From: Ditylenchus dipsaci
Lineage: Eukaryota > Nematoda > Chromadorea > Rhabditida > Anguinidae
Direction: 5' to 3'
DNA length: 64,000 bases
Assembly (NCBI GenBank): GCA_004194705.1
Contig: SADC01001204.1
Location: 1,860,001 to 1,924,000, forward strand
In this document: positions 45,301 to 55,256 of the stretch, piece by piece
How the letters are laid out: every line of letters begins with the position of its first letter
Numbering within the stretch: the first letter of the stretch is position 1
Translations under genes and position numbers: made by a program
Notes under the pieces: generated by a model
The model's input: the letters and a program-made list of their open reading frames with translations, nothing else
The model's database searches: none
What the model was told of the DNA's origin: nothing

Positions 45301-46175
45301 ATCACACGACCGAAGAAAACTCAAATGAGGTTTGAAAATTCACAACCGCCTCAAAATATCAAAATCATGTCGAGACAAAAGTGGTGTTTAAAAAGATATG
45401 AAAATTTTGTGGGAACACTCAACAAGCACTTGATAGAATCCACTTTGAGGTGCCGGTTTAATGGAGAGTGTCGGCCTTTTAGAGCAGATACGGTATATAA
45501 TTTTTTTCTCTCTCTCTCTTCTATTCCTTTTTTCAGCCTCTGTTCGAAAAATGATACAAGTAGCGTCAGCATTTGCTTGAATAAAAAACCAATGAAAAAT
45601 TGCGAAAGAAGCAGAGACAAAAAAAACAACAGATAACTGAACAGGAAAATGCGAAAGTAAAACACGCAAACATTTTTTTCCACTTTTTACGCCGAAGCGA
45701 AAAAATGGGGCTAGTGTCTCGTGCTGACAAACGGCGATGTGGGCTAACGTCCGTGTACGTGAAATTCAGCGCCCGAAAATTGCGCACACTCAAATTGCGC
45801 ACACACTTTTCTTTTATTTAGCTGCAATTTTTCTCATTTTTTATGCATCCGATTATTCTATTATTCAATTTGAGTTGTGCACAATTTACGTGTGCGCAAT
45901 TTGCGGTTGCGCAATTTAAATTTGCGCAATCTGGCGCTGCCCAAACTTTCAAACTTTTCTTTCAACTTTTCTTTCATATAATCAATTTACCGTTGAAATT
46001 GGTGGTATACATCACGGAAGACCATATTGATCGTGTGATGGGGCAAAAAACGAACAAGATTTGTTCCGCAGCCTCGCCACAGAGATGTGAGGCCTTGTGT
46101 CTTTTGAATGCGCAAAATGGAGGAGAGAATTCCCTTGTAGGGTTTCTTGATGTGCCCAGCAGCTTCACTTTGTAG
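42374..46175 (-). CDS. Mitochondrial carrier, ADP/ATP translocase-like, first exon missing
   Basis: Exons on the minus strand are 45991-46175, 42672-43022 and 42374-42604. They encode PYKGILSSILRIQKTQGLTS and LWRGCGTNLVRFLPHHTINM (first repeat), VYPLELISTRLSLDHG with GLYHGLMTSLQG (second), and YPWDSIRRRMMLSGG (third). The RRRMM string is the hallmark of ADP/ATP carriers of the inner mitochondrial membrane (SLC25A4-6 type), although the canonical final residue is methionine and here it is leucine. A one-base shortage in a C run (42779-42782 on the plus strand) breaks exon 2; adding it would make 351 coding bases in that exon and restore phase. About 255 codons are present, so some 40-45 N-terminal residues are missing, presumably in an upstream exon I could not find. 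The 3 kb first visible intron is filled with nested transposons. Confidence 0.88.
43023..43451. other. Carrier intron, left part
   Basis: AT-rich intronic DNA of the carrier gene with no recognisable feature. Confidence 0.4.
44098..44682. mobile_element. MITE with 'acagggtgcggcaaaaaaaa' ends
   Basis: The left end matches the complement of the right end 'ttttttgccgcaccctgt' and continues through 'gcggacatt'/'ggtgtccgc'. A Tigger-type MITE (44445-44635) is inserted near its right end, leaving both ends intact on the outside. Confidence 0.85.
44445..44635. mobile_element. Tigger-type MITE
   Basis: The ends 'acagtcaaacctgggttatc' and the complement of 'gataacccagttttgactgt' fit the CAGTYRAMCC consensus with flanking TA. 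Arms contain repeated 'gtgtcggataac' words. A half-copy related to it lies at 57425-57520. Confidence 0.85.
44687..45499. mobile_element. Pogo-like element of the ACCGTATT family with a DNA-binding ORF
   Basis: The left end 'ataccgtattttctctaata' and the complement of the right end 'cttttagagcagatacggta' match. It carries a minus-strand HTH coding fragment at 44900-45220. With the element at 18377-20087 it links this family of ends to pogo-like transposases. Confidence 0.75.
44900..45220 (-). pseudogene. Pogo/CENP-B-type transposase, N-terminal fragment
   Basis: From the ATG at 45218-45220 the minus strand reads an acidic leader (MDLFRSYDSEESGSEDEQ), a basic stretch (KSRKHNAYS) and TEWKLEVIKYANQVSKKTAS, the pattern of the first helix-turn-helix of CENP-B/pogo-type DNA-binding domains (AYS..FKLEVI.YA). 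The recognition helix seems to fall out of frame after KKTASK, and no DDE core follows before the element ends. Confidence 0.6.
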
Positions 46176-47369
46176 CTGAAATTATTCATAAAATATTTGT
46201 GTATAAATTTTTGTCGCACTACACTTTATCAACTAGCTTGTTACGGGCTGAAAAAACTGTAACATTATTTTTCACACAGAAAAACGTAATTGAGACAAAA
46301 ATATTATTCTAGCAAAATGTTGCGAATCATGAGGATATCATAGTTTATAATTAAAATTTTATAATTTAAATTGGCACCTATTGAAAATATCAACAACAAT
46401 TACGGCTCTATCGTGAGCGGAACAAAATAATGATGGGCCATGATGAAAATTTAACTATTTGCATATTTTGGCTGTCTCACCAAGTTTTTCAACTGGGGCA
46501 TGACAAAAAGAGACTCTGCATTTATTTTTAATTAAGAGTACTTCGACAGTATTCAAAACTATGTACAGCATAATTGTTTTTTTTTTCGAAAAGCATCTCC
46601 CCTCCAGTTACAGAGCCGGCCAGATGCCCAGCCATCCAGAAGCACTCAAACAGTATCAGGCTCACGCGGAAATTACCAAAATGCACCCTGCTGAGCGCCT
46701 TGAACCGTTGTGAGTACTTATACGGCTTGTGACTGTATGGCTAGAGATGTGCGCCCTCACTTACCGAAGACATTATTCGAAGCAAAACTTTTGATCATAA
46801 ATGCATAAAGAAGCCTGTTATTCAAAATTTTCTTGTTAGTCGGCCCTCTGGAATTATTAATTAGTGTCCCGTAATATTTCCTTCACCTCCCTATGCAATC
46901 CTTGATTTCTTTATAAAGTCGAATTTGTAAAAATTTTGATTATAAAATTTTGACTAAAAACTATGATTTAAAAATATAGTCTGTCTCGATTTTGTTTTTC
47001 TCCAAAATTTCTGTTTCAAAAAACTCCTGTTTAGCCCAGAATAAGCTAGTTTCTAGATTGTAGTTCACTTTATATTTCAATATACCTGGAGAGTTAGCTT
47101 TACACGTTCAATCGGGGCACACAAAAATTTGCCACTCATGGACACAGTTGTAGATAGTAGCCAATTTCGGGTGGCACATTCGGGAAGTTGGCAAGAAATG
47201 AGGACATCATCTTTTGGTGCAGTGCAAAATAGCTAAAAATAAAAAATTTGCATTCCTAAATTTTTCATCTTCAAAAGACATGTCCACGAGCATTGGTAAA
47301 AACAGTTTAACATTTCAAAATTTCGCGTTGCTGTTAAGTTTTTTAACAATTGTTTGTATTTTACCCCGT
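46176..47369. other. Tract upstream of the carrier, with one possible exon
   Basis: The missing first exon of the carrier was sought here without success. On the plus strand 46612-46706, between an AG and a gtgagt donor, reads GQMPSHPEALKQYQAHAEIT and KMHPAERLEPL; it looks like a coding exon but I do not recognise it and no neighbours were found. Confidence 0.35.
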
Positions 47370-48395
47370 AGAATTATTCGGCACTATTCCATTGTACCCC
47401 CCCAAAAAAGCTATTCCAGTGTACCCCCCCCAAAAATAATGACCTATTCCATTGTACCCCCCCAAAACCAACTTTTTTATATGCACTCAAAAACCATTTT
47501 TATGTAATAATTTTGCCATAAAAAGGCCAGAACAGCCATTTAAATAGGGTTCAAGGGCTGTATTGGGAGGGAAGGGACAAAACAGGGGCCACTAATAAAT
47601 AAGGATTTAAGGCACCCTCAAACCCAGCAACTTGGGTCCACTACTTAATATATACGTTTGAAGGCACGTCAAACCCAGCAACTTGTGGAGGACCAAAATA
47701 CATAAGTACTCAAAAGCCTCTCAAGGGCCAGCCGGGTGGGTCCCGAGGTGGTTATGCCTAAACCAGGACCCCTGGAGGTGAAGGCAGAAATTTTGGATGG
47801 CTGAGCTCTGGCTCGAAGCCAAAAGCCGGAGAAGGGGGGAGACCCTTTTCGGCTGAAAAATTGAAGATGTTGAACATGGTTTTGAATACTGGGACCTACC
47901 GCATAAATAACTCTGGTATGCATGCTTTTTCATGCATCCAGAGTCACTTTCGAGTGATTTGTGTCTAAGGTATGTGGGTGTGCGCATCTCAACTCCAAGC
48001 CCCAAGCCCCTGCGCCCCCGAAGGGGGCGCAGGGGGCTTGAGAGTTAGAGATGCGCGCACGCACTTACCTTAGACATGATTCCGAGAAGTACACTTGATC
48101 ATAAAATGCATATAGAGTCTATTTTTGCCAACGGCCCGAGTTGAAAACATGGTAAAAGCAGCCAAAAAAAGTGGCCCCTGTGTTATTCCCTTCCCTCCCA
48201 ATACAGCCCTTGAACCTATTTAAATGGCTTTTTTGGTCCTTTTATGGCGAAATTATTACATAAAAATGGTTTTTGAGGGCATATAAAAAAGTTGGTTTTT
48301 GGGGGGGGTACAATGGAATAGGTCATTATTTTTGGGGGGGTACACTGGAATAGCTTTTTGGGGGGGGTACAATGGAATAGCGGCAATTATTCTTT
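47370..48395. mobile_element. 1 kb foldback with 'ccattgtacccccc' ends
   Basis: The left arm repeats 'attccattgtaccccccc' and the right arm its complement 'ggggggtacaatggaatag'. Inside, 'aggccagaacagccatttaa' pairs with 'ttaaatggcttttttggtcc', and the centre carries the 'tatgcatgctttttcatgca' module (47910-48110). Confidence 0.8.
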
Positions 48396-48537
48396 TACCG
48401 CGTCAAATCGTAAAAATGTGTTTCTCTCAAGCATTTTTTCTAAGTTTTTAAAAGTTTAAATACCAGCGTGTAGCCCTAGAACTCAGCTTTCTAACAAGCT
48501 ATCAAAAAACTTACTGAAATATTGACAAAAAGTCATT

Positions 48538-48940
48538 GGCTGTGATCATAGTCGAGTTGACCCCTTAACTTTTTAGGGGTCAACTTTTGTTAAAATTACT
48601 AAAATATCAATTTTTTGAAATAAAAGTGCCAAATATGATATTTTTGACCCCCCATCAGCTTTTCGATGTCTACAAGTTGGCTTTTACAAAAAGTTGAAAT
48701 CTTGTTTCTACAAAATTGTGAAAAAATGTTGACCCCAAGTTGATCCCAGTTGACCCCTCAACTTTTTTATCCTTCGATTTTTCTGCGTCGAATTTAACAA
48801 ATCACTCGGAAAAACTGCCTATATTTTCGTGTAGAGCTCAAGAAGTTGCCCTAGGGTCATAACGTCAATAAATATTGACATTTTTGAATTTAAGAAAAAG
48901 TTGACCCTAAAAGTTGACCCCGACTATGATTACGGCCATT
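48538..48940. repeat. Inverted repeat with 'gttgacccc' words
   Basis: 'ctgtgatcatagtcgagttg' at 48539 pairs with 'gaccccgactatgattacgg' at 48918. Between them 'ttgacccc' or its complement recurs. Probably another non-autonomous element; its ends are not precise. Confidence 0.55.
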
Positions 48941-49099
48941 CTATAGTCCGAATTTGAAAAAAAAAGAATATTGATTTTTTTGGTGCAAATTTCATCTTTG
49001 GGTAAAACAGTAAAAAATGACCAGAAATGGCTTTAAAAAAGGGGCCCCTATATTATTCCCTTTCTCTTCCAATACAGCCCCTTAACCCTTTTTAAATTT

Positions 49100-49269
49100 T
49101 AAACGGGGTAAAACCGAGTAGGTACCAGGATTGGAGGGGGGGGGCTTGAAGCGAGCAGCTGTTTGGGGGGGGGGGAGGTAAAACCGAGTAGCGCCAATTA
49201 AGCTTTGCTAATCATGAGTGTTGCTTTGAATAATTTTGTAAATTATTTTGTTCGAAATAAAAAAAAATC
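49100..49269. repeat. Foldback ends with 'gtaaaaccgagta' and poly-G
   Basis: 'ggggtaaaaccgagtaggta' (49115) and 'ggaggtaaaaccgagtagcg' (49176) flank G runs of eight and ten. They resemble the right side of the poly-G foldbacks near 26.7 and 41.9 kb. Confidence 0.4.
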
Positions 49270-50105
49270 GGCAGGACTACACTTTACGGTAATGTCCTGA
49301 AATTGCGTTTTGAACGCTTAGAACGCATTATTAGGCGTAAAAGTGGTGGAAAACAAGTTTTTACGCGTGGGAAAGCCCTTTGGGAAAAAATTTGATCAAC
49401 AGGAGGGTATCATGGTTTTTTGATCAAAAATTCATAATTTAAATTGGCACCTTTTGAATTTTTAAAAAGATTAAGGGCTGTATAGGGAGGGGAATGGAAT
49501 GAAAAGGGGCCACTTATATGGTAAAACGTTAGAAAAGTTAGGTTTGAACTCTTCGATTGCCTTACCATGTTTTTCAACTGTACCGTGGCAAAAGAGCCTC
49601 TGAATGCATTTACGATCAAGAGTCTTGCTCGGAATTCTGTCTAAGGTAAGTGACTGCGCGCATCTCTAACCCCTTCAGAGGCTTGGGGGCTTGGAGTTGA
49701 GATGCGCACACCCACATACCTTAGACGCAAATGACTCGAAAGTGACTCTGGATGCATAAAATGTATACATACCAGAGTTTCTTCATGCGGTAGGCCCCAG
49801 TATTCAGAACTATGTTCAACATCTTTTTGTTAGTACGCCCTGTGTGATTAGTGGCCTATTTTTATTCTTTTCCTATCCCTATACAGCCGTTATTTCCTTG
49901 AAAAATTCAAAAAGGTGCCAATTTAAATTATGAATTTTTGATCAAAAAACTATGATACCCCCAGTGGGTCGAATTTTTTCCCAAAGGGCTTTGCCACACG
50001 TAAAAACTTGTTTTTCACCACTTTTACGCCTTAATTCACCACTTTTACGCCTTCCCCCCTTTTTTTAACGCAATTTTGAGACATTACCGTAAATGTAGTC
50101 TAGCC
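49270..50105. mobile_element. 0.8 kb foldback
   Basis: Left-arm words 'tttacggtaatgtcctgaaa', 'ggcgtaaaagtggtggaaaa' and 'aaattcataatttaaattgg' recur as complements in order on the right ('ccaatttaaattatgaattt', 'ttttcaccacttttacgcc', 'gagacattaccgtaaa'). The centre (49570-49800) holds the 'gactctggatgcataaaatg' module. Confidence 0.8.
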
Positions 50106-50881
50106 GAAAATTCCAAAAGTATAACACAAATGTGAAGATGTACGTCCAAATAAAATTGATTTTTGAACTTGATGCTTATTTTTCGATACTCATGTGTGCA
50201 GGATTCAGCTTTTTACCGGCGCCGGCGCTTGAAAAATCATGCATGTGTGTGCCAGGATCTCAGCTTTTTATAACGTATTAATTGACTCTTTACAATTTCA
50301 GAAAAATATAAAAAATTAGTTCTGGAAGAAATTTTCCACTTTAGTGATCATAATATTTTTATATTAGGCGTTTTTTGCTTGGCCCCCTACGCAAAACATT
50401 TAATTTTGGTCAAAAAAAATTATCCAAAATTTACCAAAAATTTATTAAAAAAAACTGCGCGATTAAAACTGCCCCATTCTTGAAGCTGCCCTATTTTTTC
50501 CTAAATTGGGAAATTGTTTAAATAAGACATTTTGTACCACTGTACTGACAACGCTGAACTGTGAAAAAAGAACAAAAAAAGTTGAAAATCCCTACAATAG
50601 ACTAATAAAACGAGATAAACACGAAGCTGCAACAAGTGGTGTTCGAAACATTTTCTCGGCTGGCAGACAGTAGTTTTCAGTGGTTGTCCTATGTTTTGCA
50701 TCTTCTTATCTTTTCTGCCTACATGTTCATCTTTTAGCCAGCTTGACTAGCGGCGCAATCCATTGCCACATATTGATTGAATTGTATGAACTTGTGCTTT
50801 TACTAAAACAAATATATTATTTTTGTAGTTTGTAAGGCTTAAGCAATCTTTTTTGGATCAATAAATTATGTAAGTCAATTT
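50106..50881. other. Intergenic AT-rich tract
   Basis: Contains one 'accggcgccggcgct' word at 50216. I see nothing else. Confidence 0.4.
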
Positions 50882-51220
50882 TTAAAGGACCATACTTGTT
50901 AATGACAATGAGAATTTGGCAAATTCAAATGCGCGCGGGACACTTTTTTTACTCCAAAAATACTTTTTGAATTATGTATTGTCGGTATATGAAAATAAAA
51001 AACGAAACTTTGTATAATTGGCCTAGGTAGCTCAGTGGTATAGAAGCGCTTGTGGTGGATGTCGATTTTAAGTTCGATTCCCGTGTCTCGCTGATATTTT
51101 TGATCATTTATGATAATACATAACAAATAATTGAAAAAATAATTTCGAAATCAATAAAGTGTCCTGCGCGCATTTGAATTTGCCAAATTCGCATTTTTAT
51201 CAACAAGTATGGTCCTTTAA
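50882..51220. mobile_element. MITE carrying a tRNA-like sequence
   Basis: The ends 'ttaaaggaccatacttgtta' and the complement of 'caacaagtatggtcctttaa' extend through 'gcaaattcaaatgcgcgcgg' to give arms of about 65 bases. A tRNA-like segment (51020-51094) lies in the loop. A partial copy without it is near 58300-58440. Confidence 0.85.
51020..51094 (+). tRNA. tRNA-like sequence (probably a pseudo-tRNA)
   Basis: It has a near-perfect A box (TAGCTCAGTGGTATAGAAGC) and B box (AAGTTCGATTCCC) spaced as in a tRNA, so polymerase III transcription is plausible. The first bases (GGCCTAG) do not pair with the last (TCTCGCTGA), so no proper acceptor stem forms and I do not assign an anticodon. Confidence 0.5.
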
Positions 51221-51239
51221 CAATGCTTTGACTAGATTT

Positions 51240-51716
51240 ATGGCTCTACCCCGTTAGCGCCCGAATAATTGGCGCCAAAAATCGTTACAGCCAAATCCGT
51301 TACATTTTTAATTAATTAGCTTGCTGTATATAGTTTTTCTAGGTAGTTTCGTGGATATTGTCATTTACAAGTTAATACTCAAATTGATGCCAGAGAGACC
51401 GGCTACATTTTGAACATAAAGTTGTATATGATCACATCTGAAAAATTGACTAAAAACTCCAAAAGTTCTCAAAAAAGTCCAGAATTCCGGAAATTTTGGA
51501 GTTTTTACCAAATTTTGCAAATATGGTCATTTAAACCTTATGCTCAAAATGTAGCCCGTCTCTCTGGGATCAATTTGAGTATTAACTGGGCAATGAGAAT
51601 ATTCACGAAATTACTTAGAAAAACCATATGTAGCAAGCTAATTAATTAAAAATGTAACGGTTTTTGCTATAACGATTTTTCGCGCAAACAGTTCGGGCGC
51701 TAACGGGGTAGAGCCA
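51240..51716. mobile_element. MITE with long inverted repeats
   Basis: The ends 'tggctctaccccgttagcgc' and the complement of 'gcgctaacggggtagagcca' are followed by a second paired block ('gtaacggtttttgctataac' versus 'ttacagccaaatccgttaca') and 'taattaattagcttgct'. The interior is unique and AT-rich. Confidence 0.85.
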
Positions 51717-51724
51717 GATTTATA

Positions 51725-52094
51725 AATGCTGTTCAGTTTCCTTAGTTGACCACCGAAATTCTCATACTGTCTTTCTGACTGTCGAGAAATTATGAGCCAT
51801 ATACACTTCGAATCTGACGGTGGACTTGAAAATGCTCTCTCCTATCCTAATCTGAGTTGTTCATTAGAAGCAAGTACAAAAGATGTTCACAGTGGAAAGA
51901 GGCATGAGTGGATTTTGCATAAGAACTATACTCTATTGTCACCACCTACAAGTGAGCTTACTTTTTATACTAAATTTATGTCGACATCTTATAAAACAGG
52001 GCAGCAATGAATTTGAGCCTTAAGCAAAAACGAAGAATTAAACCCGACCTGTTTTTCAAAAAAATTCGTATCTGTTTCATTCTGAAAACTGTGA
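51725..52094. other. Short tract with an unsupported open frame
   Basis: A 72-codon frame at 51792-52010 (MSHIHFESDGGLENALSYPN) has normal amino-acid variety but no recognisable family and no splice partners. I leave it as unproven. Confidence 0.3.
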
Positions 52095-53875
52095 CCCCTT
52101 GCTCACAGTCCTTGGTCGAGGTCGTGGTCGAAGTCGTGGTCGAGGTCGTGGTCGAGGTCGTGGTCGAGGTCGTGGTCCAGGTCGATGTTGCTCACAGTCC
52201 TTAGTCGAGGTCGAGGTCGTGGTCGAGGTCGTGGTCGAGGTCGATGTGTGCTCACAGTCAAAAAACTCGAATAAAATGCTATTAATTGATTATTTAGTCC
52301 AAAAATAGCTTATTTTATCTTTTTTGCATAATTTCAGGCCAAATAATAGGTTTTTTTGCTGCCAAGACATGCTTTGAACATGTTTTCAGATGGTGGTTGA
52401 CCTGTTTCACCGAAATGCTTTTCGAGCACCTCAGTTATTAGTAGGGTTGTCGAATCGAACATTGTTCGAAATATTCGAGATTTTTTCGAACGTTCGACTT
52501 TAAACCGAACGTTCGTTCGAAAATTTTCAAACCCGAACTTCGAAACGAAAGTTCGTTCGAAAATTTTCGAACTCGAACTTTGAATCGAAACTAACGTTCG
52601 AAAATTTTGAAAGTTTGACATTCCTAGTTATGAGTATATGATACACTACACCACCCTCTCTTCTTTTCAAGATCGTTCAGAACCCACTTTAGAGTGGCGA
52701 GAAAGCAAAAATAATTCGTTTTCGGTGGTTTACTAAAGGGGGTGGGTGAACTTTTCTTAAAAAATCCATTGAGCAGATCAGAATTTTAGTTCGATGTACT
52801 TAATCACCTAGAATTCTAGATTTAGGATGGTTTAGAGTTGTTCAGGGTAGATTGGTGTAGAGATCTGTTCAATTACAACCAATTACTTTTTGTTTTTTGG
52901 CCATTCTGGAGTGGGTTCTTGGAGTGGGTTCCCGAATCAGTCCAGAAAACAGATTTTGGAGCCCGAAAAAATAAATTTTTTTGCTACAAGTGGATGACCA
53001 CTTTATTCGGTTGGTTAGGACTGAAAAATTTAAATTCCCACAAAATTTTCACTGAAAGTGAAAGTGAGATTAAAAAAACTTATTGGGTACACTGAAAATT
53101 TGAGTGAGAGTGCGAGTGAGAGTGAAAGTCAAATTGAAAGGCAATTTTTTACTGTTGGCTACACACTGAGAGTGCGAGTCTGAGTGAGAGTCAAAAGAAA
53201 ATCCGCTCATTGGAAACGGAGCCTAAGTGTGGAATACTGAGCGTTTCAGCCAAACGGAGAGAAATTTCGATACGCTCATTTGATTTTTGTAAAAAGCAAT
53301 ACTTTCTTTTGGTAAACCCCCAAAAAGTCATTTATGGCTTTGGGCCATCTTTTGAAGGGTTCTCGGTAATTCTCACAGGAAAGAATTACCGGGTTTTGTT
53401 GTAAAGCTTTATTTAATCATGGTCCAGGTTGCTGGTTCGAATCCCCTTGGGTGCGAAATTAATTTAAAACGTTGAAAAATCGTGAAGCTACGAAACCGAG
53501 ACCCTGGCTTGCAGCCCTTGGTTGAGGTCGCGGTCGAGGTCGCGGTCGATGTCACCAGGACAAAAAAATTTGAAAAAATGACAAATTTTAGGTAATCGAA
53601 GGATATTTTTTTAATTTCTCGTGACTTTGTATCGTGCAGAACATTTTCCACACGTCAAAGAAATGATTTGAAGAAATCGAATATCGACCGTGGTCGATGT
53701 GATATCGACCTCGACCACGACCTCGACTAAGGACTTTGATCAATATCGACCTCGACCTAGACCGGGGAGTGTGAGCAACATCGACCTCGACCACGACCTC
53801 GACCTCGACATAGACGTGCTCACACTCATATCGACCTCGACCACGACCTCGACCAACCACTGTGAGCAAAGCATG
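52095..53875. mobile_element. Inverted arrays of a 'ggtcgaggtcgt' repeat
   Basis: The left array (52115-52255) repeats 'ggtcgaggtcgt' about ten times, preceded by 'gctcacagtccttgg'. The right array (53690-53865) carries the complement 'acctcgaccacg' and ends 'gaccaaccactgtgagca'. A short block lies at 53520-53555. The opposed arrays and matching 'ctcacagt'/'actgtgagc' borders suggest one foldback element of 1.8 kb. Frames in it (Val-Glu-Val or Arg-Gly-Arg-Gly repeats) follow from the repeat. Confidence 0.6.
52440..52625. repeat. 'TTCGAACGTTCGAA' word locus
   Basis: After 'gtagggttgtcgaatcgaac' the sequence is an overlapping series of 'gttcgaa' and 'cgttcgaaaattttc' words to 52612. It resembles hAT-type subterminal repeats. 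It lies between the opposed 'ggtcgaggtcgt' arrays. Confidence 0.55.
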
Positions 53876-54239
53876 AGTGCGGCTGTCAGAAAAAAATAAC
53901 TATTTACAACTTTCTAATGCACTCCAAAATACCCAAAAAAACACTGAAACATTTTTCTGGCTCTATGCATATTTTTCAACTACCCATTCTTTACCGGACT
54001 ATCTTTCAACCAGGACGGATTTTACTTTTTGTGCTTTTTGTCCATCTTTTTTTATTCGATACCAAGCAAGTTATATGTCTTTCGGAAGCTAAAATTAGGG
54101 GCTATCTTTTTCAAGCTTCTTTTTTTGAGACAGGCCACGAAAACCCGTGAAAATCGTTTGTTTTGATCATTTTTCACGGGCTTTCGCGGCTTGCCTTTGA
54201 AAAAAGTTGCCAACCTGTGGTCCGAAGCTTGCAAAAAGA
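53876..54239. other. Tract with a small hairpin
   Basis: 54090-54215 contains an imperfect inverted repeat ('gacaggccacgaaaacccgt' versus 'cacgggctttcgcggcttgc'). No gene is visible. Confidence 0.4.
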
Positions 54240-54560
54240 TAACTAGGGATAGAGGCGAAACGAGACCGTCTCGTCTCGAGGTCTCACGCCACATTTCAGT
54301 CAAAGTCTCGTCTCGGAGTCTAAAATTTTCGAAAATTTTTCAAAGTCTCGGTCTTGGTCTTGAAATTTTTTGAACAAAAAGTGTCGGTTTCGGGTTCAAA
54401 AATTTGAATTTTTAATCCTTAGATGAGAAAGTCTCGTCTCATCTCGAAGGCTCGATGCATATTTTAGTCAAAGTCTAGTTTCGGAGTCTCGACTCGAATA
54501 TTTCCAAAGTCCCGGTCTCGGTCTCGAAATTTTCTTCAACAAAAAGTATCGGTTCAGTCT
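54240..54560. repeat. 'CGAGACGTCTCG' word locus
   Basis: It begins 'aactagggatagaggcgaaa' and continues with about fifteen 'gtctcg' or 'cgagac' words and derivatives such as 'tcggtctcgaaattttc'. It resembles hAT-type subterminal repeats. Confidence 0.55.
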
Positions 54561-54899
54561 CGAAATTTTGAATTTTCCATGCCTAAAGAACCCTGAATTT
54601 TAGCTCCCGAATGACATATAAGTTGCTCTACGTCGAACAAAAAAAGTAAAACAAAAACCAAAAAAGTTTAATTCATCCTGGTCGAAGAATAGTCCGGTTG
54701 AAGAATTAGTAGCTGAAAAAAATGTGTTGAGCCAATTTTCTCCTAGCTTTGAAATAAAGTTCGAAAAAATTCTTCAGCAAATTTGAAATTTTAAAATTTT
54801 CTGACAAAATTTTAGTTTCTGAAATCGAACATTTTTTTCCAATATGTCTGGCAACTATTTAAGAGCGATTTTTTTGTAAAATTATAAAGGGTTCTTTCA
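54561..54899. other. Intergenic AT-rich tract
   Basis: No feature recognised. The 54670-54710 segment has 'gaagaat' words. Confidence 0.35.
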
Positions 54900-55256
54900 T
54901 TATTGAAGTGGCAGACTCAGAAACAACCATTTATTTAAACACCAGCAATAACAACTACATTCAAACCACGTGCAATAAATGGTTAAACAAGAAGAAATGG
55001 TTAATTTGCCTTGCTTTTGTTTCTTCCCGCGTTCCTCATCCAGAAATTCATCGAGACCATCGCTGAGGCGAAGCATGGCCGGATTGCCAGAATTTATCTC
55101 CACATACTGTTGGACAGTTCGAAATGCCCGCTGAGCATCCAAGATTGAGATCGGTGGCTCCTCAATTTCGACTTCCTCCGCTACTTTGACATCGCTAAGC
55201 TGGTTGCCGTTGTTTGCCGTGACGTTTTCCACAATCTCAGGGAGAGTAAAAATCAT
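54900..55256 (-). pseudogene. Pogo/Tigger transposase C-terminal fragment (second locus)
   Basis: The minus-strand frame starts MIFTLPEIVENVTANNGNQ and continues VEIEEPPISILDAQRAFRTV, VQQYVEINSGNPAMLRLSDG and LDEFLDEERGKKQKQ. The order 'EIV..V', acidic linker, 'PPIS..DA..A...V..Y' and a lysine/glutamine-rich end is the usual tail of Tigger/pogo transposases. It overlaps in position with, but differs in sequence from, the end of the fragment at 19738-20028. No catalytic core or terminal repeats are visible nearby. A host gene derived from such a transposase is an alternative. Confidence 0.55.

Larger units (their letters stand above)
43452..45953. mobile_element. 2.5 kb foldback in the carrier intron
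   Basis: The arms contain 'gacagcgccagattgcgcga' (left, 43460) and its complement 'gcgcaatctggcgctgccca' (right, 45925), with 'cccatcgccgtttg' versus 'caaacggcgatgtggg' further in. The 'ttgcgca' word repeats in both arms. Three elements lie in the loop: 44098-44682, 44445-44635 and 44687-45499. Confidence 0.75.

Noticed and set aside
43441..45953. Start exon of the carrier gene within the intron repeats
   Set aside because: No segment encodes the expected first membrane helix with the PxD/E signature; the ORFs there are repeat-derived.
51020..51094. Functional tRNA gene
   Set aside because: Good A and B boxes, but the two ends do not pair as an acceptor stem and it sits in a MITE loop; kept only as a tRNA-like unit.
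52007..52308. Val-Glu and Arg-Gly repeat proteins
   Set aside because: Translations of the 12-base 'ggtcgaggtcgt' array in different frames; the RGRGRG look is a by-product.
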